Source: Phormidium tenue FACHB-1050 (lineage in GTDB: Bacteria > Cyanobacteriota > Cyanobacteriia > Pseudanabaenales > Pseudanabaenaceae). From it: DNA of 64,000 bases. Shown in pieces: positions 15,558 through 24,189 of the stretch. The stretch lies in the NCBI RefSeq assembly GCF_014696925.1, contig NZ_JACJQY010000029.1, positions 1 to 64,000 of the forward strand. Reading direction: 5' to 3'. The first letter of the stretch is position 1. The number at the start of each line of letters is the position of its first letter. The notes beneath the pieces are model-generated. The model did no database searches, was not told the DNA's origin, and saw only the letters and a program-made list of their open reading frames with translations. The position numbers and the translations under genes were made by a program.

Positions 15558-17651
15558 ATGATCACAGAGTATAGCCACAACCAACTCATTGCCCTCTGTC
15601 AACAAAGCAAAGTTGGCAAAAAGCTACCCACTGCGCTCTATGTTCATATATCAGCGATCGCCTCTTTAGCTCCACAATTACAAGAATGCGATCGCCAAGC
15701 CAGATCACTACTTCCCAAAAAAAGCAAATTCACCATTATCAAATTCAACTACGAACAACCCAAGATCTCCTATTTGTTTTATCCAGAATTTGATACTGAC
15801 CCACATCCCGCATTGCATCAAAGTATTCAAGTTGACCTCCAAACCCAAACCACTCAACAGCGCGATTATCATCAATCTCCCAATCCGCCAATCCTGCATC
15901 GCAAAGAAACCTTTGTAACCTCTGACTATCCCCACTATCAATTATTTTCTCAACTAACCAAACAAGAAGAAGCGATCGGGCTATTTCATGAAACACGCAC
16001 CATCGGCACTCGTAAAGGATGGGAACAAAGGTTAAAGGAATACAATGTTGAACTTAAAGATCATCAAGTAATTTTGCTCCCCTCGTCCTCTAGGAGAGGG
16101 GCTGGGCGATGCACTGAGCTTGTCGAAGTGGGTGAGGGAAACATCAAAATCGATCGCCATAAAGCCGCAATTCATCGCCCAGATCTATCTAAACCCATTC
16201 GACTTGCCCTAGAAGCAGGACTATTTACAGAAAGCTCAACCTTTTTTGACTATGGCTGTGGTCATGGTGAAGATATCAAAAGAATTAGCGATCGCGGCTT
16301 TACTAGCACAGGTTGGGACCCATACTATCGACCAACAGGCGATCGTACCAGCGCCGAAATCGTCAACCTCGGCTATATCATCAACGTCATCGAATCACAG
16401 ATCGAAAGAAGAGAAGCCCTTATCAAAGCATGGGAATTAACACAAAAAGTATTGATAGTATCAGCACAAGTATTAATTGGTGATGTGGGTAAAGGACAAA
16501 TCGCTTATAGTGACGGTGTGGTGAGTAGCCGTAACACATTTCAGAAATACTACGAACAAGAAGAACTCAAACTCTATATCGATCAAGTATTAGGCGTAGA
16601 TTCAGTCCCTGTAGCTCTCGGCATTTATTTTGTGTTTCGCGATGAAATGCAAGCACAAAGCTTTAGAGCATCACGTTTTCGTTCTAGAGCCACCACACCC
16701 AGAATCCGACTTGTCTCCAAACGATTTGAAGACTATCGCGAATTACTTACCCCCCTAATGGCTTTCTTTACTGAGCGCGGCAGATTACCCGTCGGCGAAG
16801 AATTGCCTAGCTTTGAGCCGTTACTAACAGAATTTGGAACAGTCCGCCGTGCCTTTAACTTGATTGTCAGCACTACTAATCAAAATGAATGGGATGCGAT
16901 CGCCGATAAGCACCGCCAAGATATTCTGGTATTCCTAGCCCTCAGCAATTTTGATAACCCTTACAAACGACTCAAATTAAGCCAACTTTCAACGCAATAC
17001 CAAACCGATATCAAATCTCTATTTGGCTCTTATCAAGGTGCAAGTACTACTGCTGACCTGATGTTATTTAATTTAGGTCGTGAAGGTTTCATCGCTACCT
17101 GTTGTCGAAACAGCAGAATTGGCAGACTGGATGATCAAGCCCTCTATGTTCACATTTCGGCTTTAGAACATCTTGATACTATGCTCAGACTCTATGAAGG
17201 ATGTGCCAGTCGTACCATTGGTAGAATGGATGGAGCCACGCTGATCAAATTCCATCTTCATAAACCGAAAATCAGCTATCTTTTTTATCCTGACTTTGAT
17301 CGAGATCCTCACCCAAAAATGCAAGCCTCAATGCAAATTGACCTTAGAGATTTACAGGTTCGCTATCGTGACTATCACAACTCCGATAATCCCCCCGTAC
17401 TGCATTGCAAAAATACCTATGTCTTATCCGACTACCCACAGTATGAAAAATTTGCCAAATTAACCAAACAGGAAGAAAGTTGGGGATTGCTAGAAAACAT
17501 GAAAGATATTTCACATTGGCAAGGCTGGCAACAAAAATTAAAAGAACATTGTGCGGAAATACAAGGGCATCGATTAGTTTGGTTAAAACAAGCTGATTCA
17601 GAAGCAATTAAATTACTAAAAGCAAAGTGCAAGGGAAAAAAGATTAAATAA
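15558..17651 (+). CDS. DNA phosphorothioation-associated putative methyltransferase
   Basis: 697 residues. The central domain (about 190-500) contains KIDRHKAAIHRPDL and FFDYGCGHGED, a class I SAM-binding motif, followed by GWDPYYRP; together these match the family named for Dnd clusters. It is flanked by two copies of another domain: residues ~5-178 and ~512-690 both contain KVG/RIGR...ALYVHISA, IKFxxxKPKISYLFYPxFDxDPHP, RDYHxSxNPPxLH and SDYPxYxxFxxLTKQEE. The duplication is ancient and diverged. A repeat-derived insert of ~20 residues sits before the methyltransferase domain (see 16078-16138). Presumed role: methyl transfer near or on phosphorothioated DNA; untested. Confidence 0.85.
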   Translation: MITEYSHNQLIALCQQSKVGKKLPTALYVHISAIASLAPQLQECDRQARSLLPKKSKFTIIKFNYEQPKISYLFYPEFDTDPHPALHQSIQVDLQTQTTQQRDYHQSPNPPILHRKETFVTSDYPHYQLFSQLTKQEEAIGLFHETRTIGTRKGWEQRLKEYNVELKDHQVILLPSSSRRGAGRCTELVEVGEGNIKIDRHKAAIHRPDLSKPIRLALEAGLFTESSTFFDYGCGHGEDIKRISDRGFTSTGWDPYYRPTGDRTSAEIVNLGYIINVIESQIERREALIKAWELTQKVLIVSAQVLIGDVGKGQIAYSDGVVSSRNTFQKYYEQEELKLYIDQVLGVDSVPVALGIYFVFRDEMQAQSFRASRFRSRATTPRIRLVSKRFEDYRELLTPLMAFFTERGRLPVGEELPSFEPLLTEFGTVRRAFNLIVSTTNQNEWDAIADKHRQDILVFLALSNFDNPYKRLKLSQLSTQYQTDIKSLFGSYQGASTTADLMLFNLGREGFIATCCRNSRIGRLDDQALYVHISALEHLDTMLRLYEGCASRTIGRMDGATLIKFHLHKPKISYLFYPDFDRDPHPKMQASMQIDLRDLQVRYRDYHNSDNPPVLHCKNTYVLSDYPQYEKFAKLTKQEESWGLLENMKDISHWQGWQQKLKEHCAEIQGHRLVWLKQADSEAIKLLKAKCKGKKIK
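16078..16138 (+). repeat. Intergenic-type repeat inserted in frame in the methyltransferase gene
   Basis: The DNA contains the hairpin CCCCTCgtCCTCTAGGAGAGGGG and the widespread repeat core CACTGAGCTTGTCGAAGTG, both typical of intergenic repeats. It is read through in frame as a low-complexity Ser/Arg/Gly-rich insert just before GNIKIDRHKAAIHRP. The insert does not interrupt a conserved motif. Confidence 0.75.
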
Positions 17652-17681
17652 AACTCTAAGCTGTTGCTGGTCTTGTTAGAA

Positions 17682-17738
17682 CAAACCCCCAGAAGACAGT
17701 TGCGGCGCAAAGCGCTGCAACTGTCTTCTGGGGGTTTG
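17682..17738. terminator. Hairpin terminator after the methyltransferase gene
   Basis: 22-bp arms 17682-17703 and 17717-17738 are exact complements around a GC-rich inner part with GCGCAAAGCGC. It lies between two converging genes and could end both transcripts. Confidence 0.7.
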
Positions 17739-17773
17739 ATTTGTCCGTCTACAGCTATAAAAGCATTTTTAGC

Positions 17774-18844
17774 CTAACGTTGTTCAGGATGACAAATTAG
17801 TGGATTGCCACTATCACAAGTGTCATTAATCGCTGCTATTAACTCATATAAACGTCCAAACCCATGCTGATTAAAGTGCATGGCTAAACGTGGCAAATCA
17901 ATAATATGTGGCTCATTAGCCTCCTTGGGAAGAGCCGCACTACGTTCTATCTTGCCCCTGATTAAAATATCGCTGAAATTATCATTCAGGCGCTCTAAAT
18001 GTTCATCAGTAATTTCAACATGCAACCGAATTACAAATAAATCTCCAACCCATCGGCAAGAGTGATAAACACTATAAAACGAAGCAATAAATTGGCAAGC
18101 TTCATCAATATCATCAGTGATTTTGTATAAACTTCGGTCTTCTTTCGTGATCAAGCCTCTTTCGAGTAAATTATTCTGGACAAATACATCCCAATCATTC
18201 CAATAGTCACCACCCTTTTTATCTATTAATACAATTGGGCGCGGCGTTGTCCGCCCTGTTTGGCAAAGTGTCAAACATTCAAAGAATTCATCCTGCGTGC
18301 CAAATCCTCCAGGGAAAAGAGCGATCGCATCGCTTTCTTTTATAAAATACAATTTGCGCGTAAAGAAGTAACGAAATCTGACTAGTCGTGAGGCTTCAGC
18401 CAAAAATCCATTACTTGATTGCTCAAAGGGCAAAGTGATATTTAAGCCAAAGGAATTATTACCTGCACCTTCATTACCAGCAGCCATAATGCCACCACCT
18501 GCACCAGTAATCACCATAAATCCTTGCTTGGTGATTTTTTGAGAAAACTCAAAAGCCTGACGATATTCAGGCGCATTCACATCAGTACGTGCTGAGCCAA
18601 AGATGCTCACTTTTCGATTAAAGCGATGGGGATAAAACATGGCGATCGCTTTTTGCATATCTTGCAAAGAACCCGCCAGAATTTTCCAGTCTAAGCGCTC
18701 TGCGTCATTTTGGCTCAGTTGGGTAATCGCCTTTAAGGCACTGTAAATTAGCTCTCCATGATCATTTGAATCAAGGCTATCAACTAGCTTATGTAAATCA
18801 TGAGAAAGAGCTTTGATATCTGAATTTGAAGGAATTTTAGCCAT
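17774..18844 (-). CDS. LOG-family (TIGR00730-like) protein
   Basis: 356 residues. The Rossmann-type motifs FGSARTD, VITGAGGGIMAAGNEGAG and LFPGGFGTQDEFFE (PGGxGTxxE) identify the LOG / lysine-decarboxylase-like fold. Related enzymes remove ribose 5-phosphate from nucleotides such as cytokinin riboside monophosphate. This long form has N- and C-terminal extensions of ~80 and ~100 residues. Substrate in this organism unknown. It begins the region of ordinary genes beyond the island. Confidence 0.85.
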   Translation of the reverse strand: MAKIPSNSDIKALSHDLHKLVDSLDSNDHGELIYSALKAITQLSQNDAERLDWKILAGSLQDMQKAIAMFYPHRFNRKVSIFGSARTDVNAPEYRQAFEFSQKITKQGFMVITGAGGGIMAAGNEGAGNNSFGLNITLPFEQSSNGFLAEASRLVRFRYFFTRKLYFIKESDAIALFPGGFGTQDEFFECLTLCQTGRTTPRPIVLIDKKGGDYWNDWDVFVQNNLLERGLITKEDRSLYKITDDIDEACQFIASFYSVYHSCRWVGDLFVIRLHVEITDEHLERLNDNFSDILIRGKIERSAALPKEANEPHIIDLPRLAMHFNQHGFGRLYELIAAINDTCDSGNPLICHPEQR

Positions 18845-19035
18845 ATAGATTAATATTAAGCCGCACTTGGCATGTAATTACCCCCTCTCTATTTTTGATG
18901 GTGTGGCTTTGCCTTGCAATCAAAAATCGATTCTTTAGATTCTTTATTTTACGGCTAAGCCCTAATGTTTATTGTTCGCCTTTTGATAGGATAATAAGTA
19001 AGTAATAAAAATTAACAAAAAATTAACACTCAGCT

Positions 19036-19335
19036 ATGGCAAACATTACGTTTGTGAATGAAGGAAAAGAGGCGATCGCGATGGACGGCGCAAACCTTCG
19101 CATAAAAGCTCTCGAAAACAACATCGACATCTATAAATTTGTTGCGAAGCTCACTAACTGTAATGGTTATGGACAATGTGCCACCTGTGTCGTTGAGATT
19201 GTCGATGGGCTTGAAAACCTATCACCAAAAACTGACTTTGAAGAAAAAAAGCTTAAAAACAAACCCAATAATTACCGTCTCGCTTGTCAAACTTTGGTCA
19301 ATCAAGGAAATGTAAGTGTAAAGACTAGACCATAG
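19036..19335 (+). CDS. 2Fe-2S ferredoxin
   Basis: 99 residues. Cysteines in [11 protein letters not shown] (C-x5-C-x2-C) plus the distal RLACQ cysteine give the plant-type 2Fe-2S binding pattern. The sequence is not the classical photosynthetic PetF but a divergent cyanobacterial ferredoxin. Likely a soluble electron carrier for an unidentified partner. It stands alone, followed by a repeat-filled gap before dnaJ. Confidence 0.85.
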   Translation: MANITFVNEGKEAIAMDGANLRIKALENNIDIYKFVAKLTNCNGYGQCATCVVEIVDGLENLSPKTDFEEKKLKNKPNNYRLACQTLVNQGNVSVKTRP

Positions 19336-19345
19336 CTTTTGGCTT

Positions 19346-19420
19346 TTAGCTATTGGCTCTTTCTTAGCTTTTGGGCTGTACACCTAAAACTCAGGAAGGA
19401 ATTCAATAGCCAATAGCTAA
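19346..19420. repeat. Inverted repeat with TAGCTATTGGCT units
   Basis: TTAGCTATTGGCT at 19346-19358 is matched by its exact complement at 19408-19420, with additional degenerate AGCTAATAGC-like copies up to 19440. This is a dispersed cyanobacterial repeat type and fills most of the 215-bp gap between the ferredoxin and dnaJ genes. Confidence 0.65.
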
Positions 19421-19550
19421 TCGCTAGCCGCTATTAGCTAAAGATGTGCGGTAAAACGTACTCCTACTTATGTGTCCGAACCAACGATTAAGTGCTACGT
19501 TAAACTAGAATAATTGTCTATGAATCCTTTAGGCGACAGAGAAACCCCCT

Positions 19551-20681
19551 ATGGCGCGTGATTATTACGAAATCCTTGGAGTCGATCGCAATACTGACAA
19601 AGAGGAAATCAAACGAGCATATCGACGTTTAGCTCGAAAATATCACCCCGATGTCAACAAAGAAGCGGGGGCAGATGAACGATTTAAAGAAATTAACCGT
19701 GCGTATGAGGTTCTCTCAGAGCCAGAAACCCGTGCAAGGTACGATCGCTTTGGCGAAGCTGGCGTATCAAGTGGCGGAGGTGGCTCACCTGATATGGGCG
19801 ATATGGGCGGATTTGCCGATATCTTTGAGAGCTTCTTTAGTGGCTTTTCTAATACGGGGCAACAACAAACACGCCGCCGTAGTGGTCCCACTCGCGGAGA
19901 AGATCTACGTTTCGATTTGAAACTAGAATTTCGTGAAGCAGTTTTTGGTGGAGAGAAGCAAATCAAGATCTCTCACCTAGAAACCTGTGGAACTTGTAGC
20001 GGTTCAGGCGCAAAGCCAGGGACACGCCCTCGCACTTGCGGAACTTGTAGCGGTACTGGTCAAGTGCGTCGAGCCACTCGTACCCCCTTTGGCAGTTTTA
20101 CACAAGTGTCTACCTGTCCAACTTGTAACGGCACTGGTCAAACCATTGAGGACAAGTGTGAAAGCTGTAATGGTCTAGGACTAAATCAAGTTACCAAAAA
20201 GCTAAAAATTACGATTCCCGCTGGTGTCGATAGTGGAACCAGACTAAGGGTATCCAGTGAAGGTGATGCGGGACAGCGTGGTGGTCCTTCGGGTGATCTG
20301 TATGTTTACTTGTTTGTGCAAGCGGACAATGAGTTTGAGCGTGAAGGCATCAATGTTTTATCAGAGATCAAGATTAGCTATCTACAAGCAATTTTGGGCG
20401 ACAAAATTGCAATTAATACTGTAGATGGCAAGAAGCCTCTCACGATTCCTGTAGGGACACAACCAGATACGGTCTTGACACTAGAGGGATTGGGTGTGCC
20501 TAAGTTGGGCAATCCTGTCGCTCGTGGTGATCATTTAATTAGAATCAAGATCGATATCCCCACTAAAATCGGTAGCGAAGAACGCGAAGTCCTTGAAAAA
20601 CTTAAGGAAAAGCAGTTTGGTAATGCCGCGAAAGGTGGAATTGGGGACATTTTAGGCGGTATATTTGGCAACCAAAAGTAA
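19551..20681 (+). CDS. dnaJ: Chaperone DnaJ
   Basis: 376 residues, type I DnaJ. The J domain has the HPD motif (YHPDVN, ~33-38), followed by a Gly/Phe-rich stretch (~75-115). Four zinc-binding repeats follow: [24 protein letters not shown] and CESCNGLG. The C-terminal substrate-binding domains complete it. It stimulates DnaK ATPase and holds unfolded proteins. dnaK is not adjacent here, but the downstream tusA-like and rsgA genes form a common cyanobacterial neighbourhood. A decayed partial duplicate lies immediately downstream. Confidence 0.96.
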   Translation: MARDYYEILGVDRNTDKEEIKRAYRRLARKYHPDVNKEAGADERFKEINRAYEVLSEPETRARYDRFGEAGVSSGGGGSPDMGDMGGFADIFESFFSGFSNTGQQQTRRRSGPTRGEDLRFDLKLEFREAVFGGEKQIKISHLETCGTCSGSGAKPGTRPRTCGTCSGTGQVRRATRTPFGSFTQVSTCPTCNGTGQTIEDKCESCNGLGLNQVTKKLKITIPAGVDSGTRLRVSSEGDAGQRGGPSGDLYVYLFVQADNEFEREGINVLSEIKISYLQAILGDKIAINTVDGKKPLTIPVGTQPDTVLTLEGLGVPKLGNPVARGDHLIRIKIDIPTKIGSEEREVLEKLKEKQFGNAAKGGIGDILGGIFGNQK

Positions 20682-20684
20682 GAG

Positions 20685-20727
20685 TAGCTTTCTAAAGTCC
20701 ATGCTTTGCATGGACTTTAGAAAGCTA
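20685..20727 (+). terminator. Hairpin after dnaJ
   Basis: A 20-bp perfect stem around TTT within ATGCTTTGCAT, directly after the dnaJ stop. A degraded copy of the same hairpin follows the dnaJ pseudogene, so it was duplicated with the gene. Confidence 0.75.
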
Positions 20728-20763
20728 GGACGAAAATACCTGTAGCAGATTAAAGAGGTTGAC

Positions 20764-21251
20764 ATGGGTATATTTAATAATATTCTTGAAAGTTTCTTTA
20801 GTGGCTTTTCAGGTATAGGTCAACAGCAACAAGACCGCCGCCAAAGTGAATCAACTAAAGGCGAAGATATCAGGCTTGACTTAAAACTGGAATTCCGTGA
20901 AGCCGTTTTTGGTTGCGAAAAACAAATCAAAATTGTGCATCTAGAAAATTGCAGCATTTGTAGCGGATCTGGAGCCAAGCCTAGTACTCGACCACGAACC
21001 TACATTGAAGAGAAGTGCGAAAACTGTAACGGGTCGGGACTCAATCAAGTTACCAAAGAGATGAAAATCACAATTCCTGCTGGTGTCGATAGTGGCACAA
21101 GATTGCGGGTTGCAAACGAAGGGGATGCAGGATTACATGGTATGCCATCAGGCGATCTGTATATATATTTGTTTGTGCAACCTGACAATGACTAGGTAAT
21201 CGTGGTGAAATAGGTGATATTTTGGGTGGCACATTAGGCAACCAAAAGTAA
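20764..21251 (+). pseudogene. Decayed partial dnaJ duplicate
   Basis: The open part (20764-21195, 143 codons) starts inside the Gly/Phe region and follows dnaJ closely ([45 protein letters not shown]). It lacks the J domain, and the second and third zinc repeats are deleted (RPRT joins directly to the IEEKC of repeat four). After [14 protein letters not shown] about 110 codons are missing. The last codons of dnaJ (GDILGG...GNQK) survive out of frame, ending with TAA at 21249-21251. The flanking intergenic sequence is duplicated as well. A residual product cannot act as a co-chaperone. Confidence 0.9.
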
Positions 21252-21324
21252 TATTTAGTTTTCTAAAAGCCATGCAAAGGTTTTGAGAAGGGTAAATCGA
21301 AAATATCTGTAGTAGAGAAAGAGT

Positions 21325-21558
21325 ATGTGCATTCAGGTTATCAAGTCTATCGATTTACGTGGCGTTCCCTGTCCGCTCAGTTTTGTGCGGGCTAAATTGC
21401 ACCTTGAAAAGCTAGAGACTGGACAGTTGCTGGAAGTATTGCTGGATGGGGGGGAACCAATTGAGCAAGTTCCTAATAGCCTGATCTCAGACGGTCATCA
21501 GGTCAAAGGGATTGAAGAACGCGATCGTTTTTTTGCTTTGACAGTCCAAAAAGCATGA
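21325..21558 (+). CDS. TusA/SirA/YedF-family sulfur carrier-like protein
   Basis: 77 residues with IDLRGVPCPLSFVRAKLHLEKL, the CPxP-like signature with the reactive cysteine (here CPLS), and the expected length of the TusA fold. In other bacteria these proteins relay persulfide sulfur, for example to tRNA modification. It lies between dnaJ and rsgA, 14 bp from rsgA, as in other cyanobacteria. No link to the Dnd system is evident from position. Confidence 0.85.
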   Translation: MCIQVIKSIDLRGVPCPLSFVRAKLHLEKLETGQLLEVLLDGGEPIEQVPNSLISDGHQVKGIEERDRFFALTVQKA

Positions 21559-21571
21559 TGCAAATTATCCT

Positions 21572-22645
21572 ATGTTGGCTATAACAGGTACAGTTTTGGC
21601 TGTACAAGCCAACTACTATCGCGTCATGTTAGATCAAGCTTTCAGTCTAGAGTTGCTTGATGAATCTGGACAGAAATTTAGCCAGCTTGTGTATGAGTTA
21701 CTCTGCACTCGTCGGGCGCGACTCAAAAAAATTGGACAGCAGATCTGTGTAGGCGATCGCGTCACGGTTGAAGAACCAGATTGGCAAGGGGGGCGGGGAG
21801 CGATATCAGAGGTATCGCCGCGCCGTAACTTGCTGGATCGTCCAACTGTGGCGAATGTTGATCGGATCTTATTAGTTTTTGCGTTAGCTGAACCCACTCT
21901 CGACCCGCATCAACTAAGTCGCTTTTTAGTCAAAGCCGAAAGTACTCAAGTTGACGTTTTGTTATGTCTAAATAAACGCGATTTAGTAAATGATCAAGTA
22001 TGGGCGACATGGTGCGATCGCTTAACGTCGTGGGGGTATTCACCGATCGCGATTAGCACCTATACCAAGGAAGGTATTAACGAACTAGCGCAACATTTAC
22101 AAACTGGTGTAACCGTTGTAGCGGGACAATCAGGTGTTGGCAAATCTAGCCTAATTAACCTATTAATTCCTGATTTACAAGTCCGTGTTGGTGAAGTTTC
22201 GCAACGCTTAGGGCATGGAAAACATACGACCCGCCATGTCGAGCTATTTGCATTGCCTGCGGGAGGATATCTTGCGGATACCCCAGGATTTATGCAACCT
22301 AATTTGACAGTTACACCTCAAGAATTAACAGATTGTTTTCCTGAAGCCAGACAGAGATTAGCCTCAGGCAACCTTTGTCATTTTAATAACTGTTGGCATC
22401 GTCGCGATGAACCTGATTGTGTGGTGCGCGGCGATTGGGAACGCTATGAGCATTACTTGGCATATTTAGAAGAGGCGATCGTTTATCAGCAAAAACTAAA
22501 AAATACAGCTAGCGCCGATGCCTCAGTCAAAGTCAAAGACACTAGTGATGGTAAGCAACAACAGGAGCCAAGGTTACTTAAAAAGCGCTATCGCCGAGAG
22601 TCTCGGCGCAGTGAGCATCAAAATCTGGACACCGATGATGATTAA
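21572..22645 (+). CDS. rsgA: Ribosome biogenesis GTPase RsgA
   Basis: 357 residues. OB-fold start, then a circularly permuted GTPase: NKRD (G4) precedes GQSGVGKSS (G1) and DTPG (G3). The zinc site CHFNNCWHRRDEPDC closes the protein. RsgA acts late in 30S maturation. The C-terminal tail is basic and variable. Likely co-transcribed with the tusA-like gene 14 bp upstream; a hairpin overlaps its stop. Confidence 0.95.
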   Translation: MLAITGTVLAVQANYYRVMLDQAFSLELLDESGQKFSQLVYELLCTRRARLKKIGQQICVGDRVTVEEPDWQGGRGAISEVSPRRNLLDRPTVANVDRILLVFALAEPTLDPHQLSRFLVKAESTQVDVLLCLNKRDLVNDQVWATWCDRLTSWGYSPIAISTYTKEGINELAQHLQTGVTVVAGQSGVGKSSLINLLIPDLQVRVGEVSQRLGHGKHTTRHVELFALPAGGYLADTPGFMQPNLTVTPQELTDCFPEARQRLASGNLCHFNNCWHRRDEPDCVVRGDWERYEHYLAYLEEAIVYQQKLKNTASADASVKVKDTSDGKQQQEPRLLKKRYRRESRRSEHQNLDTDDD

Positions 22646-22680
22646 ATATAAACGAGCTTAGCTCGTCTATATTTAATCAT
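22638..22680. terminator. Hairpin overlapping the rsgA stop
   Basis: Arms ATGATTAAATATA (22638-22650) and its complement at 22668-22680 enclose a second stem ACGAGC/GCTCGT. The rsgA stop codon lies within the left arm. Confidence 0.65.
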
Positions 22681-22759
22681 CACGCGATTCCAAGTCACGA
22701 TATAGTATCTAACGAGCTTCAAGCTTATTGCCCAATCGAAGGTCGTAACTTAATCACAC

Positions 22760-23410
22760 ATGAAAAAGTATATTTCCCTTGCTGCTGGTTTAGTCTTATT
22801 TGCAGTCAGTGCTTGCACTCCATCTACACCTGTAGCTGAGAAAACGCCTCTCCCAACACCTACAGCTACAGCAACACCTACAGCAACACCCACTGACAAA
22901 CCTACAACTGCACCAGAAGTTAAAACAGACGATAAGCCTGTAACCACTAATGCTTGGCAAGATTACAAATCATCGACTGGGAAATTTAGTGTGCAACTCC
23001 CTAGTAAGCCACAAGAGCAATCTCAAGACCAAAAGACTGACGTGGGAACAATCAAGCTGAATATGGTGATTGCGGAAGCCAATGAGTCAGGATATTTTGT
23101 GGGCTATGCCGACTTCCCTAACAAAATTGCTGATCCTGCGGCTATTCAAAAAGGTTTAGCAGATTCTGTCAAAGGTTCGGTTGCTAATCTCAAAGGCGAA
23201 ATCAAGTCAGAAAAAGAATACTTACTCGGCGATATTCCCTGCCGTGATTTTGAGGCTAGTGGCAAAGTTCAAACCACTGATGTATCGATGAAAGGAAGAT
23301 TTTGTCTTGCAGACAATCGTCTGTATCAAGTATTTGCTTTAGGAGCTGCTGATAAAATTGCTGCATCCGATGTCGATCGCTTTATTACCTCTTTCAAGAT
23401 TGAGAAATGA
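22760..23410 (+). CDS. Putative lipoprotein
   Basis: 216 residues. The N-terminus MKKYISLAAGLVLFAVSAC has a lipobox (VSAC) with lipidation at C19. A Pro/Thr-rich linker (~25-60; TPTATATPTATPT) leads to a ~150-residue globular domain (WQDYKSSTGKFSVQLPSKPQEQ ... VDRFITSFKI), a pattern seen in many cyanobacterial secreted proteins of unknown function. Probably membrane-anchored and facing the periplasm. Confidence 0.8.
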   Translation: MKKYISLAAGLVLFAVSACTPSTPVAEKTPLPTPTATATPTATPTDKPTTAPEVKTDDKPVTTNAWQDYKSSTGKFSVQLPSKPQEQSQDQKTDVGTIKLNMVIAEANESGYFVGYADFPNKIADPAAIQKGLADSVKGSVANLKGEIKSEKEYLLGDIPCRDFEASGKVQTTDVSMKGRFCLADNRLYQVFALGAADKIAASDVDRFITSFKIEK

Positions 23411-23490
23411 GCTTTGGTATTTTCAGCGCCTGTGGCGCTGAAAATACCAAAGCTTAAAAAAGAGGCGACGCATTGCGTCGCCTCTTTTTT
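23411..23490. terminator. Two consecutive hairpins between converging genes
   Basis: First hairpin 23411-23453 (stem GCTTTGGTATTTTCAGCGCC, perfect); second 23456-23490 (AAAAAAGAGGCGACGC-ATT-GCGTCGCCTCTTTTTT), symmetrical with U-tracts on both strands. They sit between the lipoprotein gene and ctaE and would end both transcripts. Confidence 0.8.
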
Positions 23491-23495
23491 GATGT

Positions 23496-24116
23496 CTACA
23501 GAATATAAAGCAATAAAAATAAGACAATCCAGACAATATCGACAAAGTGCCAATATACAGAGGCAGCTTCGATACCAAAATGACTAGTGTTGCTGTAATG
23601 TCCAGTTTTAAGCGATCGCACTAATACTGCGGCAATCAGCGACAAGCCAATAATTACGTGCAAGCCGTGAAAACCTGTCAAGACATAAAAGGTACTAGCA
23701 AACAGATTCGTGGTTAGCCCAAACTCTAAATGCTGATATTCATAGATCTGTCCAGCAATGAAGATCGCACCCATGATAAATGTGGCGAGAAACCATAGCT
23801 GAGCCGCTTTGACTTTATTTTCTTTAATCGCGTGATCAGCTTGATGAATTACGAAACTACTTGATACCAGAATAATTGTGTTGATCCCAGGTAAGAGAAG
23901 TTCAAGTTCGGGTGTACCTTCAGGAGGCCAAGACGTGGCAACTGAGCGGAAAGTCAAATAAGCAGCAAACAAGCCAAAGAAAAGCATTCCTTCAGAAATC
24001 AGGAAAACAATCAAGCCAAACACCCTTAGATCTGGATGTTCAGCGTGACCAGCTTCGGCGGTATGAGCATGAATTGCTTCATCTTGTGTTGTAACTGGAG
24101 CGATCGATCCTTGCAT
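23496..24116 (-). CDS. ctaE: Cytochrome c oxidase subunit III
   Basis: 206 residues, multi-pass membrane protein with five clear hydrophobic segments and the subunit III pattern FLISEGMLFFGLFAAYLTFR, TGFHGLHVIIG and AASVYWHFVDIVWIVLFLLLY. It has the short five-helix form typical of cyanobacteria. Third gene of the minus-strand operon ctaC-ctaD-ctaE. Confidence 0.95.
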   Translation of the reverse strand: MQGSIAPVTTQDEAIHAHTAEAGHAEHPDLRVFGLIVFLISEGMLFFGLFAAYLTFRSVATSWPPEGTPELELLLPGINTIILVSSSFVIHQADHAIKENKVKAAQLWFLATFIMGAIFIAGQIYEYQHLEFGLTTNLFASTFYVLTGFHGLHVIIGLSLIAAVLVRSLKTGHYSNTSHFGIEAASVYWHFVDIVWIVLFLLLYIL

Positions 24117-24153
24117 AGATTAATGTTTGGATAAATGGATAGGATTACAGAAA

Positions 24154-24170
24154 AGGGGCTTGAAGCCCCT
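24154..24170. repeat. Short hairpin between ctaD and ctaE
   Basis: AGGGGCTTGAAGCCCCT, a 7-bp stem in the 73-bp ctaD-ctaE gap. It could damp read-through or stabilise processed ends; no U-tract follows on the minus strand. Confidence 0.5.
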
Positions 24171-24189
24171 TGTTTAGGAAACTTGGAAA

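Noticed and set aside
19643-20178. Overlapping frames within dnaJ
   Set aside because: Low-complexity shadows of the Gly-rich and Cys-rich dnaJ coding sequence.
21325-21558. tusA-like gene as the sulfur source for DNA phosphorothioation
   Set aside because: It sits in the conserved dnaJ-tusA-rsgA neighbourhood, 3.7 kb beyond the island; dndA-type cysteine desulfurase would be required, and position gives no link.
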